Of a stretch of DNA of 64,000 bases, positions 46,852 to 54,702 are shown piece by piece. The notes beneath the pieces are model-generated. The model saw nothing but the letters and a program-made list of their open reading frames with translations. It did not search any database and was not told the origin of the DNA. The stretch is from assembly GCA_963822985.1 (NCBI GenBank), contig CAWGJU010000013.1:310001-374000 (forward strand), written 5' to 3'. Each line of letters begins with the position of its first letter. Positions within the stretch are counted from its first letter, which is position 1. The DNA comes from Thermohalobaculum sp963822985. GTDB taxonomy: Bacteria; Pseudomonadota; Alphaproteobacteria; Rhodobacterales; Rhodobacteraceae. A program made the position numbers and the translations under genes.

Positions 46852-47504
46852 GCAGCCTGCCCGGCCAGAGCGGCCGCCATGAACGCCGACAGCTTGGCCG
46901 CGTCCAGCCGCCGTGCCGTCCGCACGCCCGAGCAGAGGTCGACGCCGAAGGGCCGCACCGTCGCGACGGCCTCCGCCACGTTCTCGGGCCGCAGACCGCC
47001 GGCGAGGAAGACCGGCGCGGGCGCGCGGCGCACGAACTCGGCGCTGACCCGCCAGTCATGTACCCGGCCCGTCCCGCCCAGCTCCTGCGAGCCCGGCCGC
47101 CCGGAGTCGAGAAGGTACGCGTCGACGAGCCCCGCATAGCGCCCGATCAGCTCCAGCGCCTCGGGCCCCTCGACATGCACCGCCTGGATGCGCCGCAGCC
47201 CCGGCCGCGCCCGCGCGAGCGTGCGATGCACCTTGGGCGCGACATGGCGGACGACCTGCACGCAGCGCACAGGGCAGGCCTCGACCTCGGCCATGATGTC
47301 CTCGGCCGTCTCGCCCGAGCTCAGCAGCACGGGCGTCACCCAGGCCGGTGCGCCCTCGGCGACCGTCCGGGCGGTGGCCAGATCGATGACGCCCGCGCCC
47401 GACGGCATCGGCCCGACCATGCCGATCATGTCCGCGCCGGCGGCCGCCGCCAGCCGCGCCTCGTCGACCGAGGCCATGCAGCAGATCTTGACCCGCAGGC
47501 GCAT
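46848..47504 (-). CDS. TrpF-like (phosphoribosylanthranilate isomerase family) protein
   Basis: A 218-aa TIM barrel. The N-terminal VKICCMASVDEA carries the catalytic cysteine of PRAI (usual form KICG). AYLLDSGRPGSQELGGTG and VHDW hold the catalytic aspartate and loop, and VFLAGGLRPENVAEAV with VDLCSGV forms the phosphate site. So the active site looks intact, with small changes (KICC, SGVR instead of SGVE). It is not in a trp context: it starts an operon with ribokinase and nucleoside hydrolase, suggesting an aldose-ketose isomerase for a ribose derivative. The start at 47504 has GGGGAACG upstream. Confidence 0.78.
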   Translation of the reverse strand: MRLRVKICCMASVDEARLAAAAGADMIGMVGPMPSGAGVIDLATARTVAEGAPAWVTPVLLSSGETAEDIMAEVEACPVRCVQVVRHVAPKVHRTLARARPGLRRIQAVHVEGPEALELIGRYAGLVDAYLLDSGRPGSQELGGTGRVHDWRVSAEFVRRAPAPVFLAGGLRPENVAEAVATVRPFGVDLCSGVRTARRLDAAKLSAFMAAALAGQAA

Positions 47505-47701
47505 CCGCGTTCCCCGATTCGGCGCAAACCGATCTTCCGCGGCGCCTCCGCCCCTTGGCAACGCCGACCGGCGCGCCCCCGCGGATTTTCGCCTTCAGCC
47601 ATCTGGACATTCCCGGAGATCTGCGACTAGCGTCCAGGTTGCGCCGTCATAACAAAGCGCGTCGGGGGGCGACGCCGGTCGACGGCGATTGGGAGGAAAA
47701 C

Positions 47702-48979
47702 ATGCTCAGATCACTTGCCGGGTTCGCCGCGGCGACGGCCGTGGCGCTGCTCGGGTCGACCGCGCTTGCGCAACAGAAGGTCAAGCTCGAGCCTTTCGTC
47801 ACGGGCCTCAACCAGCCGCTGGCGATGGTCGAGACGCCGGATGGCCGCTTTCTGGTCATCGAGCAGTGGGGCCGGGTCATGCTGGTCGAGGACGGCCAGC
47901 TGAACGGCATGCCCTTTCTCGACATCCGCAACCTGATCATCGACCGGTTTCCGGACTTCGACGAGCGCGGCCTGCTCGGCCTTGCCCTGCACCCGGACTT
48001 CGCCAACAACGGCAAGTTCTACATCGCCTATTCCGGCCGCAAGGACTGGCAGGGCGACCTCGCCAAGATGCTCTGGTGGGACCACAACAACCTCGTCGCC
48101 GAGTACGCCGTGTCAACGGACGACCCGAACACCGCCGACCCCTTCTCGGCCCGCGTTCTCGACAGCACGCCGTGGCCGCAGTTCAATCATAACGGTCACT
48201 GGATCGGCTTCGGCCCGGACAACATGCTGTACGTGTCGATGGGCGACGGCGGCTATGCCAACGACTGGGGCATCGGCCACAATGTCGAGACCGGCAACGG
48301 CCAGGACCTGACGACGCCGCTGGGCAAGATGCTGCGCATCGACCCGGAGACCGGCGAGGCGCCGGCCGACAACCCCTTCGTCGACAACGAGGACGCCGAC
48401 CCGCGCATCTGGGCCTATGGCCTGCGCAACCCGTGGCGCTGCAGTTTCGACCAGGGCGGCGATAACCAGCTCTTCTGCGCCGACGTGCAGCAGAACTCGT
48501 TCGAAGAGGTCGACATCATCGAAAAGGGTGGCAACTACGGCTGGCGCCGTATGGAGGCGAGCCACTGCTTCGACTACATGCATCCGGACGAGCACCCGGA
48601 GAACTGCGAAAAGGAAGGGTTGATCATGCCCATCCTGGAATACAAGAACTGCACGGCCAAGCCGCAGGACTGCCAGGGCATCTCGGTGACCGGCGGCTAT
48701 ATCTATCGCGGCCAGCACAAGGATTGGGACGGCAAGTACATCTATGGCGACTGGTCCAAGTCGTTCGGAGCCATGGACGGCCAGATCAAGTTCGGCACCA
48801 AGGGCGCGGACGGCAATTGGACGAGCGAGCCCGTCGAGGTCGTCGATTGGGATGGGCCGCTGCCCTATATCGTCGCCTTCGCGCAGGACAATGACGGCGA
48901 GGTCTATGCGCTGACGTCGCAAACGACCGGCCCGGTCGGCTCGCTCGACACGATTTACAAGATCGTCCCCGCCGAGTGA
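47702..48979 (+). CDS. PQQ-dependent soluble sugar (aldose) dehydrogenase-like protein
   Basis: A 425-aa exported beta-propeller of the GdhB/YliI family. A signal peptide (RSLAGFAAATAVALLGSTAL, cleavage near AQQ) leads to the propeller with GLLGLALHPDFANNGKFYIA, NHNGHWIGFGPDNMLYVSMG, and AYGLRNPWRCSFDQ. These carry the calcium/PQQ residues of the family. GGGAGG precedes the start. A small cytochrome c follows 60 bp downstream and is the natural electron acceptor. The sugar substrate is unknown. Confidence 0.87.
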   Translation: MLRSLAGFAAATAVALLGSTALAQQKVKLEPFVTGLNQPLAMVETPDGRFLVIEQWGRVMLVEDGQLNGMPFLDIRNLIIDRFPDFDERGLLGLALHPDFANNGKFYIAYSGRKDWQGDLAKMLWWDHNNLVAEYAVSTDDPNTADPFSARVLDSTPWPQFNHNGHWIGFGPDNMLYVSMGDGGYANDWGIGHNVETGNGQDLTTPLGKMLRIDPETGEAPADNPFVDNEDADPRIWAYGLRNPWRCSFDQGGDNQLFCADVQQNSFEEVDIIEKGGNYGWRRMEASHCFDYMHPDEHPENCEKEGLIMPILEYKNCTAKPQDCQGISVTGGYIYRGQHKDWDGKYIYGDWSKSFGAMDGQIKFGTKGADGNWTSEPVEVVDWDGPLPYIVAFAQDNDGEVYALTSQTTGPVGSLDTIYKIVPAE

Positions 48980-48995
48980 TCCGCTCCTGACGCCC

Positions 48996-49021
48996 GCGCC
49001 CCCGCCCTCCGGCGGGGGCGC
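48996..49021 (+). terminator. Perfect GC hairpin between the sugar dehydrogenase and cytochrome c genes
   Basis: Arms 48996-49006 and 49011-49021 pair perfectly over 11 bp around the loop CTCC. There is no T run. It lies 16 bp past the dehydrogenase stop and resembles the dppA hairpin in size and placement. Confidence 0.5.
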
Positions 49022-49039
49022 CCCTGCCAAGAGGTCCGA

Positions 49040-49396
49040 ATGCGTACGACGATCCTATTGCTCGCCGCCGCCTGCCTTCTCGGCGCCGGTACGGCGCTCG
49101 CCGCCGATGCGCAGGGCTCGCAGCCGCCCGCGCCCTTCACCGACGCCTACCTCACCGACGAGGCGAACGTTGCGGCCGGCCGCGCCATCTGGCAGGAGCA
49201 GTGCCAGCACTGCCACGGCGCCAAGGCCTATCCCGGAAAAGCGCCAAAGCTGCGCCCCTCCCGCTACAAGCCCGATTTCGTCTATCGCCGCGTCACCGAC
49301 GGATTCCGCAAGATGCCTTCCTGGAAGGACGTCTACACTGACGAGGAGCGCATGCAGGTCGTGACCTATGTCCTCTCTTCGCACTTCTCGCCCTGA
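49040..49396 (+). CDS. Small periplasmic cytochrome c
   Basis: A 118-aa protein with a Sec signal (RTTILLLAAACLLGAGTALA), haem motif CQHCH in IWQEQCQHCHGAKAYPGKAP and the likely axial Met in FRKMPSWKDVYTDEE. Its size fits a monohaem class I cytochrome. It lies directly downstream of the PQQ dehydrogenase and probably takes its electrons to an oxidase. Confidence 0.87.
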   Translation: MRTTILLLAAACLLGAGTALAADAQGSQPPAPFTDAYLTDEANVAAGRAIWQEQCQHCHGAKAYPGKAPKLRPSRYKPDFVYRRVTDGFRKMPSWKDVYTDEERMQVVTYVLSSHFSP

Positions 49397-49405
49397 AGTC
49401 GCGCA

Positions 49406-49437
49406 GTCGGACGCGCGTGCCCTGGAGGCAGTCCGAC
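49406..49437 (+). terminator. Candidate terminator after the cytochrome c gene
   Basis: GTCGGAC (49406-49412) pairs with GTCCGAC (49431-49437), and the inner TGCC/GGCA (49418-49421, 49427-49430) extends the stem past a 5-base bulge. No T run directly follows. Confidence 0.4.
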
Positions 49438-49481
49438 ACGACGAGACCCGAAGTTTAGCTTCGTCCTAACCTTCCCCGCTC

Positions 49482-49673
49482 ATGGTCTCGACCATGAGGT
49501 ATCCGGACGAGCCGAGCGAATTGGACCGCTTGGTCGAGGCGCGTCGCAGGTATGCCGAGTTGCGCGACGCGCTGCCGAGCGATGGCGCGCTCGACCGCGA
49601 CCTGCGCGCCCAGCTGACCGCGTCCATCCACTGCCTGGACGTAAAGATCGCCAGCATCCGGGAGCAGCGCTGA
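49482..49673 (+). CDS. Hypothetical 63-aa protein
   Basis: A short charged, helical open frame (DEPSELDRLVEARRRYAELR, ending SIREQR) with coding-like composition and no recognised family. No strong ribosome site is seen before the ATG at 49482 or the one at 49494. It could be a small coiled-coil protein or a chance frame. Confidence 0.4.
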   Translation: MVSTMRYPDEPSELDRLVEARRRYAELRDALPSDGALDRDLRAQLTASIHCLDVKIASIREQR

Positions 49674-49968
49674 AGCTGGCCGCCGGCGGCCTGTGCCCCA
49701 GACCCGCCAACGCCCCAGCTCTCAAGCTGCTGTTTCCGGCGGCTTTTGCGTTATGGCCTGGCTGATGGCGTGGTCCAGCGTCTTGGAACGGGCGACGCGG
49801 CGCAGCCTGTTCTAGACAGACCCAGCCTCGATTTCTTCCAGGTTATCTGACCCGTCGCCAAAGGGGCTGACCATGAATTACCGTCGCCGAATCACCGTGG
49901 CGCCGCGAGACTAGCACGCCCAATTGCGGGAGGCGCAGGGAGTTGAGGAAACGGCGCAAACCTCGATC
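49674..49968. other. Gene-free stretch with a possible gene remnant
   Basis: About 295 bp between a hypothetical gene and the convergent TPR methyltransferase. Composition is more mixed than its surroundings. Its one notable element is a 13-codon remnant at 49872-49913; otherwise nothing is seen. Confidence 0.5.
49872..49913 (+). pseudogene. Possible N-terminal remnant of a DUF433 antitoxin
   Basis: The frame MNYRRRITVAPRD then a stop. It resembles the opening of DUF433 antitoxins (M-x-Y/W-R-x-R-I-T/V-x-x-P), but nothing of the body follows. Either a truncated leftover of a toxin-antitoxin pair or chance. Confidence 0.25.
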
Positions 49969-50799
49969 TCAACCCTGCCGCCTAGCGAGCAGCAGCAGCC
50001 CCGGCACAGGTGCGCCGTCGTCATGGCGCACGGTGATCGCCGCGCAGTCAAGCGGCGCGAAGCCAGCCTCGGCCATCAGCCGCCGCAGATACGTCTCCGA
50101 GTGGGCGAATCGGTGCTTTGGCCCGACCACGTAGTCGCGCGCCTCCGCCGGCAGCGTCTCGGTCGAGACGGCCAGCACGCCGCCGGGGGCGAGGCACCGC
50201 GCCGCGCCGGCGAAGAACCCCTCGAGCGCTCCCAGATAGGGCAGGACGTCCGTCGCCGTGACCAGATCCCACGGCGCCGCCTCGGTCTCGGCGAGGAAGG
50301 CCACCGCCTCGCCGACCCAAAGCTCGGCATAGACGCCGCGCTCGTCGGCCTGCTCCAGCATGCCCTCGGCCAGATCCACGCCGGTGATCTCGCGCGCCAT
50401 GTCGGCCATCGACGCGCCCGTCAGTCCCGTGCCGCAGCCGAGGTCGAGCATCCGCGGGTACGCTCCCGGCGCCACCTCGCCCAAACGCTGGCGCAGCAGC
50501 ATCGGCACGGAATAGCCCAGTTGCTCGACCAGCATCTCGTCAAACCTATCGGCGCACTGGTCGAACAGCGTCGCCACATAGGCGTCCGGCGCCTTTTCAG
50601 GGGTCGCGCCCCGGCCGATCGCCGCCAGCCGAACGGTGACGCCGCCCGGGTCCTCCGGATCCAGCCGGAGCACCTCGGCATAGGCCGCGGCCGCGCCGTC
50701 GAAATCGCTCCGCCGCTCGGCCGCGAGCCCGCGATTGTAGGCGCGGGCCAGCGGGTCGTCGTCCTCGGCCGGCCGCTTGTGTTTCACGCCCTTCGCCAC
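49969..50799 (-). CDS. TPR-containing SAM-dependent methyltransferase
   Basis: A 276-aa protein. An N-terminal TPR (NRGLAAERRSDFDGAAAAYA, EVLRLDPEDP) precedes a class I methyltransferase with LDLGCGTGLTGASMADM, GVDLAEGMLEQA and LVTATDVLPYLGALEGFF. The start is GTG at 50799 after GGGAGCGG; the frame is open upstream but runs over the neighbouring gene. Its start overlaps the TMEM220-like stop by 16 bp. The target is unknown; similar proteins resemble human METTL/NDUFAF5-type methylases only loosely. Confidence 0.78.
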   Translation of the reverse strand: MAKGVKHKRPAEDDDPLARAYNRGLAAERRSDFDGAAAAYAEVLRLDPEDPGGVTVRLAAIGRGATPEKAPDAYVATLFDQCADRFDEMLVEQLGYSVPMLLRQRLGEVAPGAYPRMLDLGCGTGLTGASMADMAREITGVDLAEGMLEQADERGVYAELWVGEAVAFLAETEAAPWDLVTATDVLPYLGALEGFFAGAARCLAPGGVLAVSTETLPAEARDYVVGPKHRFAHSETYLRRLMAEAGFAPLDCAAITVRHDDGAPVPGLLLLARRQG

Positions 50800-51140
50800 G
50801 CCACCGCTCCCGCCGCCAGCACCGATGCCGCCAGGATCATCATGCCCATTCCCTCGCGCGAGCTCTCGCCAGAGATCTGGGGCCACCAGACATCGACCGC
50901 CCACCAGCGCTCGACCGGCGGCCAAAACGCAACGACGCCCCAGGCGGCCAAGGCCAGCGACACCGCCAAGAGCCCGCGCGCCGGCGCGGTCTTCAGCAAT
51001 GCCGGCCGCAGCGCGGCGATCCCGCACCATGCGGCGCCCGCCGCATAGATCGCCGCCCAGAACAGCGCGTCGGGGTCGTTCCACTGCACCGCCGCGAACA
51101 TCACCAGCAGCACCGCCAGCACGCCGCACAGCACCCGCAT
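50784..51140 (-). CDS. TMEM220-like small membrane protein
   Basis: A 118-aa protein with about four helices. The N-terminal MFAAVQWNDPDALFWAAIY is the mark of the transmembrane-220 family (Q-x-N-D-P-D-x-x-x-W). Function is unknown in the family. GGAGGCAAAG precedes the ATG at 51140. It is transcribed away from the ebo cluster and shares its promoter region of about 105 bp with eboD. Confidence 0.75.
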   Translation of the reverse strand: MRVLCGVLAVLLVMFAAVQWNDPDALFWAAIYAAGAAWCGIAALRPALLKTAPARGLLAVSLALAAWGVVAFWPPVERWWAVDVWWPQISGESSREGMGMMILAASVLAAGAVAWRRA

Positions 51141-51246
51141 CTTTGCCTCCGCATCATCCGCCGGGGGATTTGCCCCGGCCGCATCTTCCGGTCTATCGTC
51201 TAGCCGAGAGAGAGGTGACGGGCCAGCACCTCCGCGGAGAGCGCCG

Positions 51247-52479
51247 ATGCAGATCGAGCCGACGCAGATCGAGACGGAGCCGTCCGGCACGGGCGCCACC
51301 AGAACCACCGAGATCGCCTGGCAGAGCTTCAGCGTCCCTTACAACTATCCGGTCGCCTTCACGCGGGGCCTCTTCGACCCCGCCAACCCGCTGCTGGCCG
51401 AGATGCTGGGCAGGCGCGAGCCCGCCAAGCGCCACCGCGCGCTCGTCTACCTCGACGACAACCTCGCCCGCGCGCGCCCCGACATGCTCGCCGCCGTGGA
51501 AGCGTACGCCGCGGCGCATGATGCGCGCATGAGCCTCGCCGCGCCCGTCGAGACGCTGCCCGGCGGCGAGAAGATCAAGACCGAGCTCGCCTGGATCGAG
51601 GGTATCCAGGACCGGATCCACCGCCTCGGCATCGACCGGCACTCCTTCGTCGTCGCCATCGGCGGCGGCGCCGTGCTCGACTGCGTGGGCCTGGCGGCGG
51701 CGACGGCGCATCGGGGCGTGCGCCATGTCCGCGTGCCCTCGACCGTGCTTGCGCAGAACGATTCGGGCGTCGGGGTGAAGAACGCCGTCAACCTCAAGGG
51801 CTACAAGAACTTCGTCGGCACCTTCGCGCCACCCTGGGCGGTGCTGAACGATTTCGACCTGCTCGGCTCGCTGCCCCGGCGCGAGCGCATCGCCGGGCTG
51901 GCCGAGGCCGTCAAGGTCGCGCTGATCCGCGACCGGGGCTTCTTCGAGTGGATCGAATCGAACGCCGACCGGCTGACCGCCTTCGAGCCCGCCGCCGAGG
52001 AGCACATGATCCGGGAATGCGCCCGGCTCCACATGCGCCAGATCGCTCATGGCGGCGACCCGTTCGAGATGGGCTCGGCCCGCCCGCTCGACTTCGGCCA
52101 TTGGGCCGCCCACCGGCTCGAGGCGCTGACCCATCACCATTTGCGGCATGGCGAGGCGGTGGCGATCGGCATCGCGCTCGATTCGCGCTATTCGGCGCTG
52201 GCCGGGCTCCTCCCCCGGGGCGAGGACGAACGCATCACCGCGCTGCTCGAGCATCTCGGCTTCCGCATCTGGCACCCCGCGCTCGCGCGGCGCGACGAGG
52301 TCGGCCAGCCCGCCGTGCTCCGCGGTCTGCAGGAGTTCCGCGAGCATCTCGGCGGCGAACTCACCGTGACGCTGCTGACGGCCATCGGCACGGGCCACGA
52401 GGTGCACCAGATCGACTCTAGCCTGATGGTGCAGGCCGCCGACTGGCTCCGCGCGCGCGAGGGCGGACCCGCTGAATGA
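51247..52479 (+). CDS. eboD: EboD: 3-dehydroquinate-synthase-family protein of the ebo cluster
   Basis: A 410-aa NAD-dependent sugar-phosphate-cyclase-like protein. The NAD loop is VVAIGGGAVLDCVGLAAATA. The active-site segment reads AQNDSGVGVKNAVNLKGYKN, unlike the MDSSVGGK of AroB, and the metal histidines appear in LTHHHLRHGEAVAIGIALD. So it is related to, but probably not, the shikimate enzyme. It starts a three-gene run with eboE and eboC. GGAGAG precedes the ATG. In cyanobacteria EboD belongs to the system needed to deliver a scytonemin precursor to the periplasm; its reaction is not established. Confidence 0.85.
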   Translation: MQIEPTQIETEPSGTGATRTTEIAWQSFSVPYNYPVAFTRGLFDPANPLLAEMLGRREPAKRHRALVYLDDNLARARPDMLAAVEAYAAAHDARMSLAAPVETLPGGEKIKTELAWIEGIQDRIHRLGIDRHSFVVAIGGGAVLDCVGLAAATAHRGVRHVRVPSTVLAQNDSGVGVKNAVNLKGYKNFVGTFAPPWAVLNDFDLLGSLPRRERIAGLAEAVKVALIRDRGFFEWIESNADRLTAFEPAAEEHMIRECARLHMRQIAHGGDPFEMGSARPLDFGHWAAHRLEALTHHHLRHGEAVAIGIALDSRYSALAGLLPRGEDERITALLEHLGFRIWHPALARRDEVGQPAVLRGLQEFREHLGGELTVTLLTAIGTGHEVHQIDSSLMVQAADWLRAREGGPAE

Positions 52480-52503
52480 AGCCGCCCCGATGAGGCTGCT
52501 TCG

Positions 52504-53820
52504 ATGAAGCTGGCCGACCCCCTCGGGCACCTGACCTACTGCCTGAACATCCACCCGACGCAGGACTGGGCGCAGGTCCGCGCCGCGCTGACCGGGCCGG
52601 TCGCGCAGGTGAAACGCGCCCTCTGCCCCGATGCGCCCTTCGCCGTCGGCCTGCGTTTCTCGGCGCAGGCCGTCCACGACCTCGCCGCCCCGGCAGTTCG
52701 CGACGAGCTCAAATCCATCCTCGCCGCGCATGACTTCCTGCCCGTGACCGTGAACGGGTTCCCCTACGGCCCCTTCCACGGCACCCGCGTCAAGGAAGAG
52801 GTCTACCAGCCGGACTGGACGCGGCCCGAGCGCGTCGACTACACGCTGGCGCTCGCCGAGCTGATGGCTGAGCTGATGGCTGGGCCGATGGCCGAGCCCG
52901 ACCCGGCCGGCGGTTCCGAGCCAGGCTTCGTCAGCCTCTCCACCGTGCCCGGCACCTTCAAGCCTCTCGCCCAGGGCCGCGAAACGGAGATCGCCGCCGC
53001 CCTGCTGCGAACGGCTGCCGCGCTGCACATGTTGCGCGACCGCACCGGCGTCACCGTGGCGCTGGCGCTGGAGCCCGAGCCCTTCTGCTTTCTCGAGACG
53101 ATCGACGAGGCGGTCGCCTTCTTCGACCGCTACCTCTTCTCCGAATCCGCGGTGGCCGGCCTCGCCCGCGCCACCGGCCTCTCGCGGACACAGGCCGCCG
53201 CGGCGCTGCCGCGCCATCTCGGCCTTTGCTACGATGTCTGCCACGCCGCCGTCGAATACGAGGATCCGGCCGCCTCGCTTGCCGCCCTGCGGGACGCCGG
53301 CATCCCCGTCCACAAGCTCCAGCTCTCGGCGGCGCTGCGCGTGCCCTCGGTCGACGCCGCCGCCCGGGTCCGGCTCGCCGCCTTCGACGAGCCGACCTAT
53401 CTGCACCAGGTCGTCAGCCGCCGGCCAGGCGGGGACGGCCGCCTCCGCCGCGAGCCGGACCTCGCCCCGGCGCTCGCCCGCGCCGGCTCGGATGGCGAGG
53501 AGTGGCGCGTCCACTTCCACGTCCCGCTCTTCGTGGCCGAGATCCCGCCCTTCGCCACCACGCAGGATTTCCTCGCCCAGATCCTGGCGTTGCACCGCGC
53601 CGCCCCGATCGCGCCGCACCTCGAGGTCGAAACCTACACCTGGGCCGTGCTGCCGGCTGGCTTGCGCGGTGCCAGCATCGAGGCCGACATCGCCCGCGAG
53701 CTCGCTTGGGTGCTGGAGCGGCTGGGCGCCGCGCCCGGCTCAGCGCCCGGCTCAGCGCCCGCGCTTACCCGCCGGGGAGAAAGGCTGCGCCCGCATCCGT
53801 CGGCCTCGCGGCGCCGATGA
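52504..53820 (+). CDS. eboE: EboE: metabolite-traffic TIM-barrel protein
   Basis: A 438-aa protein of the xylose-isomerase-like TIM-barrel fold. The N-terminal HLTYCLNIHPTQDW is the EboE signature. Later GLCYDVCHAAVEYEDP and LALEPEPFCFLETIDE supply acidic and His residues for a metal site. A 12-bp unit is repeated three times at 52858-52893 (ELMA-ELMA-GPMA), a local expansion, and the C-terminus is a loose Ala/Pro/Ser tail. The stop overlaps the eboC ATG. Its substrate is unknown. Confidence 0.87.
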   Translation: MKLADPLGHLTYCLNIHPTQDWAQVRAALTGPVAQVKRALCPDAPFAVGLRFSAQAVHDLAAPAVRDELKSILAAHDFLPVTVNGFPYGPFHGTRVKEEVYQPDWTRPERVDYTLALAELMAELMAGPMAEPDPAGGSEPGFVSLSTVPGTFKPLAQGRETEIAAALLRTAAALHMLRDRTGVTVALALEPEPFCFLETIDEAVAFFDRYLFSESAVAGLARATGLSRTQAAAALPRHLGLCYDVCHAAVEYEDPAASLAALRDAGIPVHKLQLSAALRVPSVDAAARVRLAAFDEPTYLHQVVSRRPGGDGRLRREPDLAPALARAGSDGEEWRVHFHVPLFVAEIPPFATTQDFLAQILALHRAAPIAPHLEVETYTWAVLPAGLRGASIEADIARELAWVLERLGAAPGSAPGSAPALTRRGERLRPHPSASRRR

Positions 53821-54668
53821 CGCTGCGTACGCACCTCGTCCTCGGCCGGGTCTCGAACCTGCCGACGGTCTGGACCAATGCGTCCGCCGGCGCCGTGCTG
53901 GCGGGAGCGCACCTCTCCTGGCCTGCGCTCCTGCTGGTGATGCTGATCCTGTCGCTCGCTTACGTCGGCGGCATGTACCTCAACGATGCCTTCGACGCCG
54001 CGATTGACGCGCGCGAGCGCCCGACCCGGCCGATCCCAGCCAGGCTGATCCCGCGGGCTACCGTCTCCGCGATCGGCCTTGGCTTGCTCGCGCTCGGCGC
54101 GGGGCTGGCCTTCGCGCTCGGCCCGGGCGCCGGGCTCGCCGGCCTTGCGCTGGCGGTGACGGTTGTCCTCTACGACTGGCTGCACAAGCGAACGGCGCTC
54201 GCGCCTCTGCTCATGGGCGGCTGCCGCCTGCTCAGCTATGTCCTCGCCGCGGTCGCCGCGGGCGGGCTGACGGACGCCGCGCTCATCGGCGGCCTCGGCC
54301 TCTTCGCCCACACGATCGGCCTGACCTATGCCGCGAAGCAGGAGGCCTACGACCGACTCGAGCGGGCCTGGCCGCTCGTCGTCCTGGCCCTGCCGGCGCT
54401 GATCGGCCTGTGGCTCGCCCTCGCCTGGGGCGGTACACTGACGCTGATCCTCCTCGCCCTCTACACCGGCTGGAGCGTCGCCTGCGTCCGCCTGCTCTTC
54501 CGCCGGCGCAAGGGCGACGTGCCGCGCGCCGTCGTCCGGCTGATCGCCGCCATAGCCCTCTACAACTCCGTCATGATAGCCGCCGTCGGCGCCCCGGCAC
54601 TGGCTCTGCTGGCCCTCGCCGGCTTCGCCGCGACCCTAGCGCTGCAACGGATCGCCCCCGGCACCTGA
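53817..54668 (+). CDS. eboC: EboC: UbiA-family prenyltransferase
   Basis: A 283-aa membrane protein with about eight helices. The first polyprenyl-diphosphate motif is NDAFDAAIDARERPTRPIPA (N-D-x-x-D-x-x-x-D), and the second region is near LYDWLHKRTALAP. UbiA enzymes attach isoprenoid chains to aromatic or other acceptors; ebo-type members may make a lipid carrier. The ATG at 53817 overlaps the eboE stop. It converges on eboF with a 34-bp gap. Confidence 0.88.
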   Translation: MTLRTHLVLGRVSNLPTVWTNASAGAVLAGAHLSWPALLLVMLILSLAYVGGMYLNDAFDAAIDARERPTRPIPARLIPRATVSAIGLGLLALGAGLAFALGPGAGLAGLALAVTVVLYDWLHKRTALAPLLMGGCRLLSYVLAAVAAGGLTDAALIGGLGLFAHTIGLTYAAKQEAYDRLERAWPLVVLALPALIGLWLALAWGGTLTLILLALYTGWSVACVRLLFRRRKGDVPRAVVRLIAAIALYNSVMIAAVGAPALALLALAGFAATLALQRIAPGT

Positions 54669-54702
54669 CGATGACGCGCCGATACCGCCCGAGGCGCACC
54701 GG

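Noticed and set aside
51247..52479. Calling eboD the shikimate gene aroB
   Set aside because: The active-site segment differs from AroB (NDSGVGVKN instead of the usual DSSVGGK form) and the gene sits inside an ebo run.
51193..53619. Open frame of 808 codons antisense to eboD and eboE
   Set aside because: It spans two real genes and their gap and lacks any recognisable motif.
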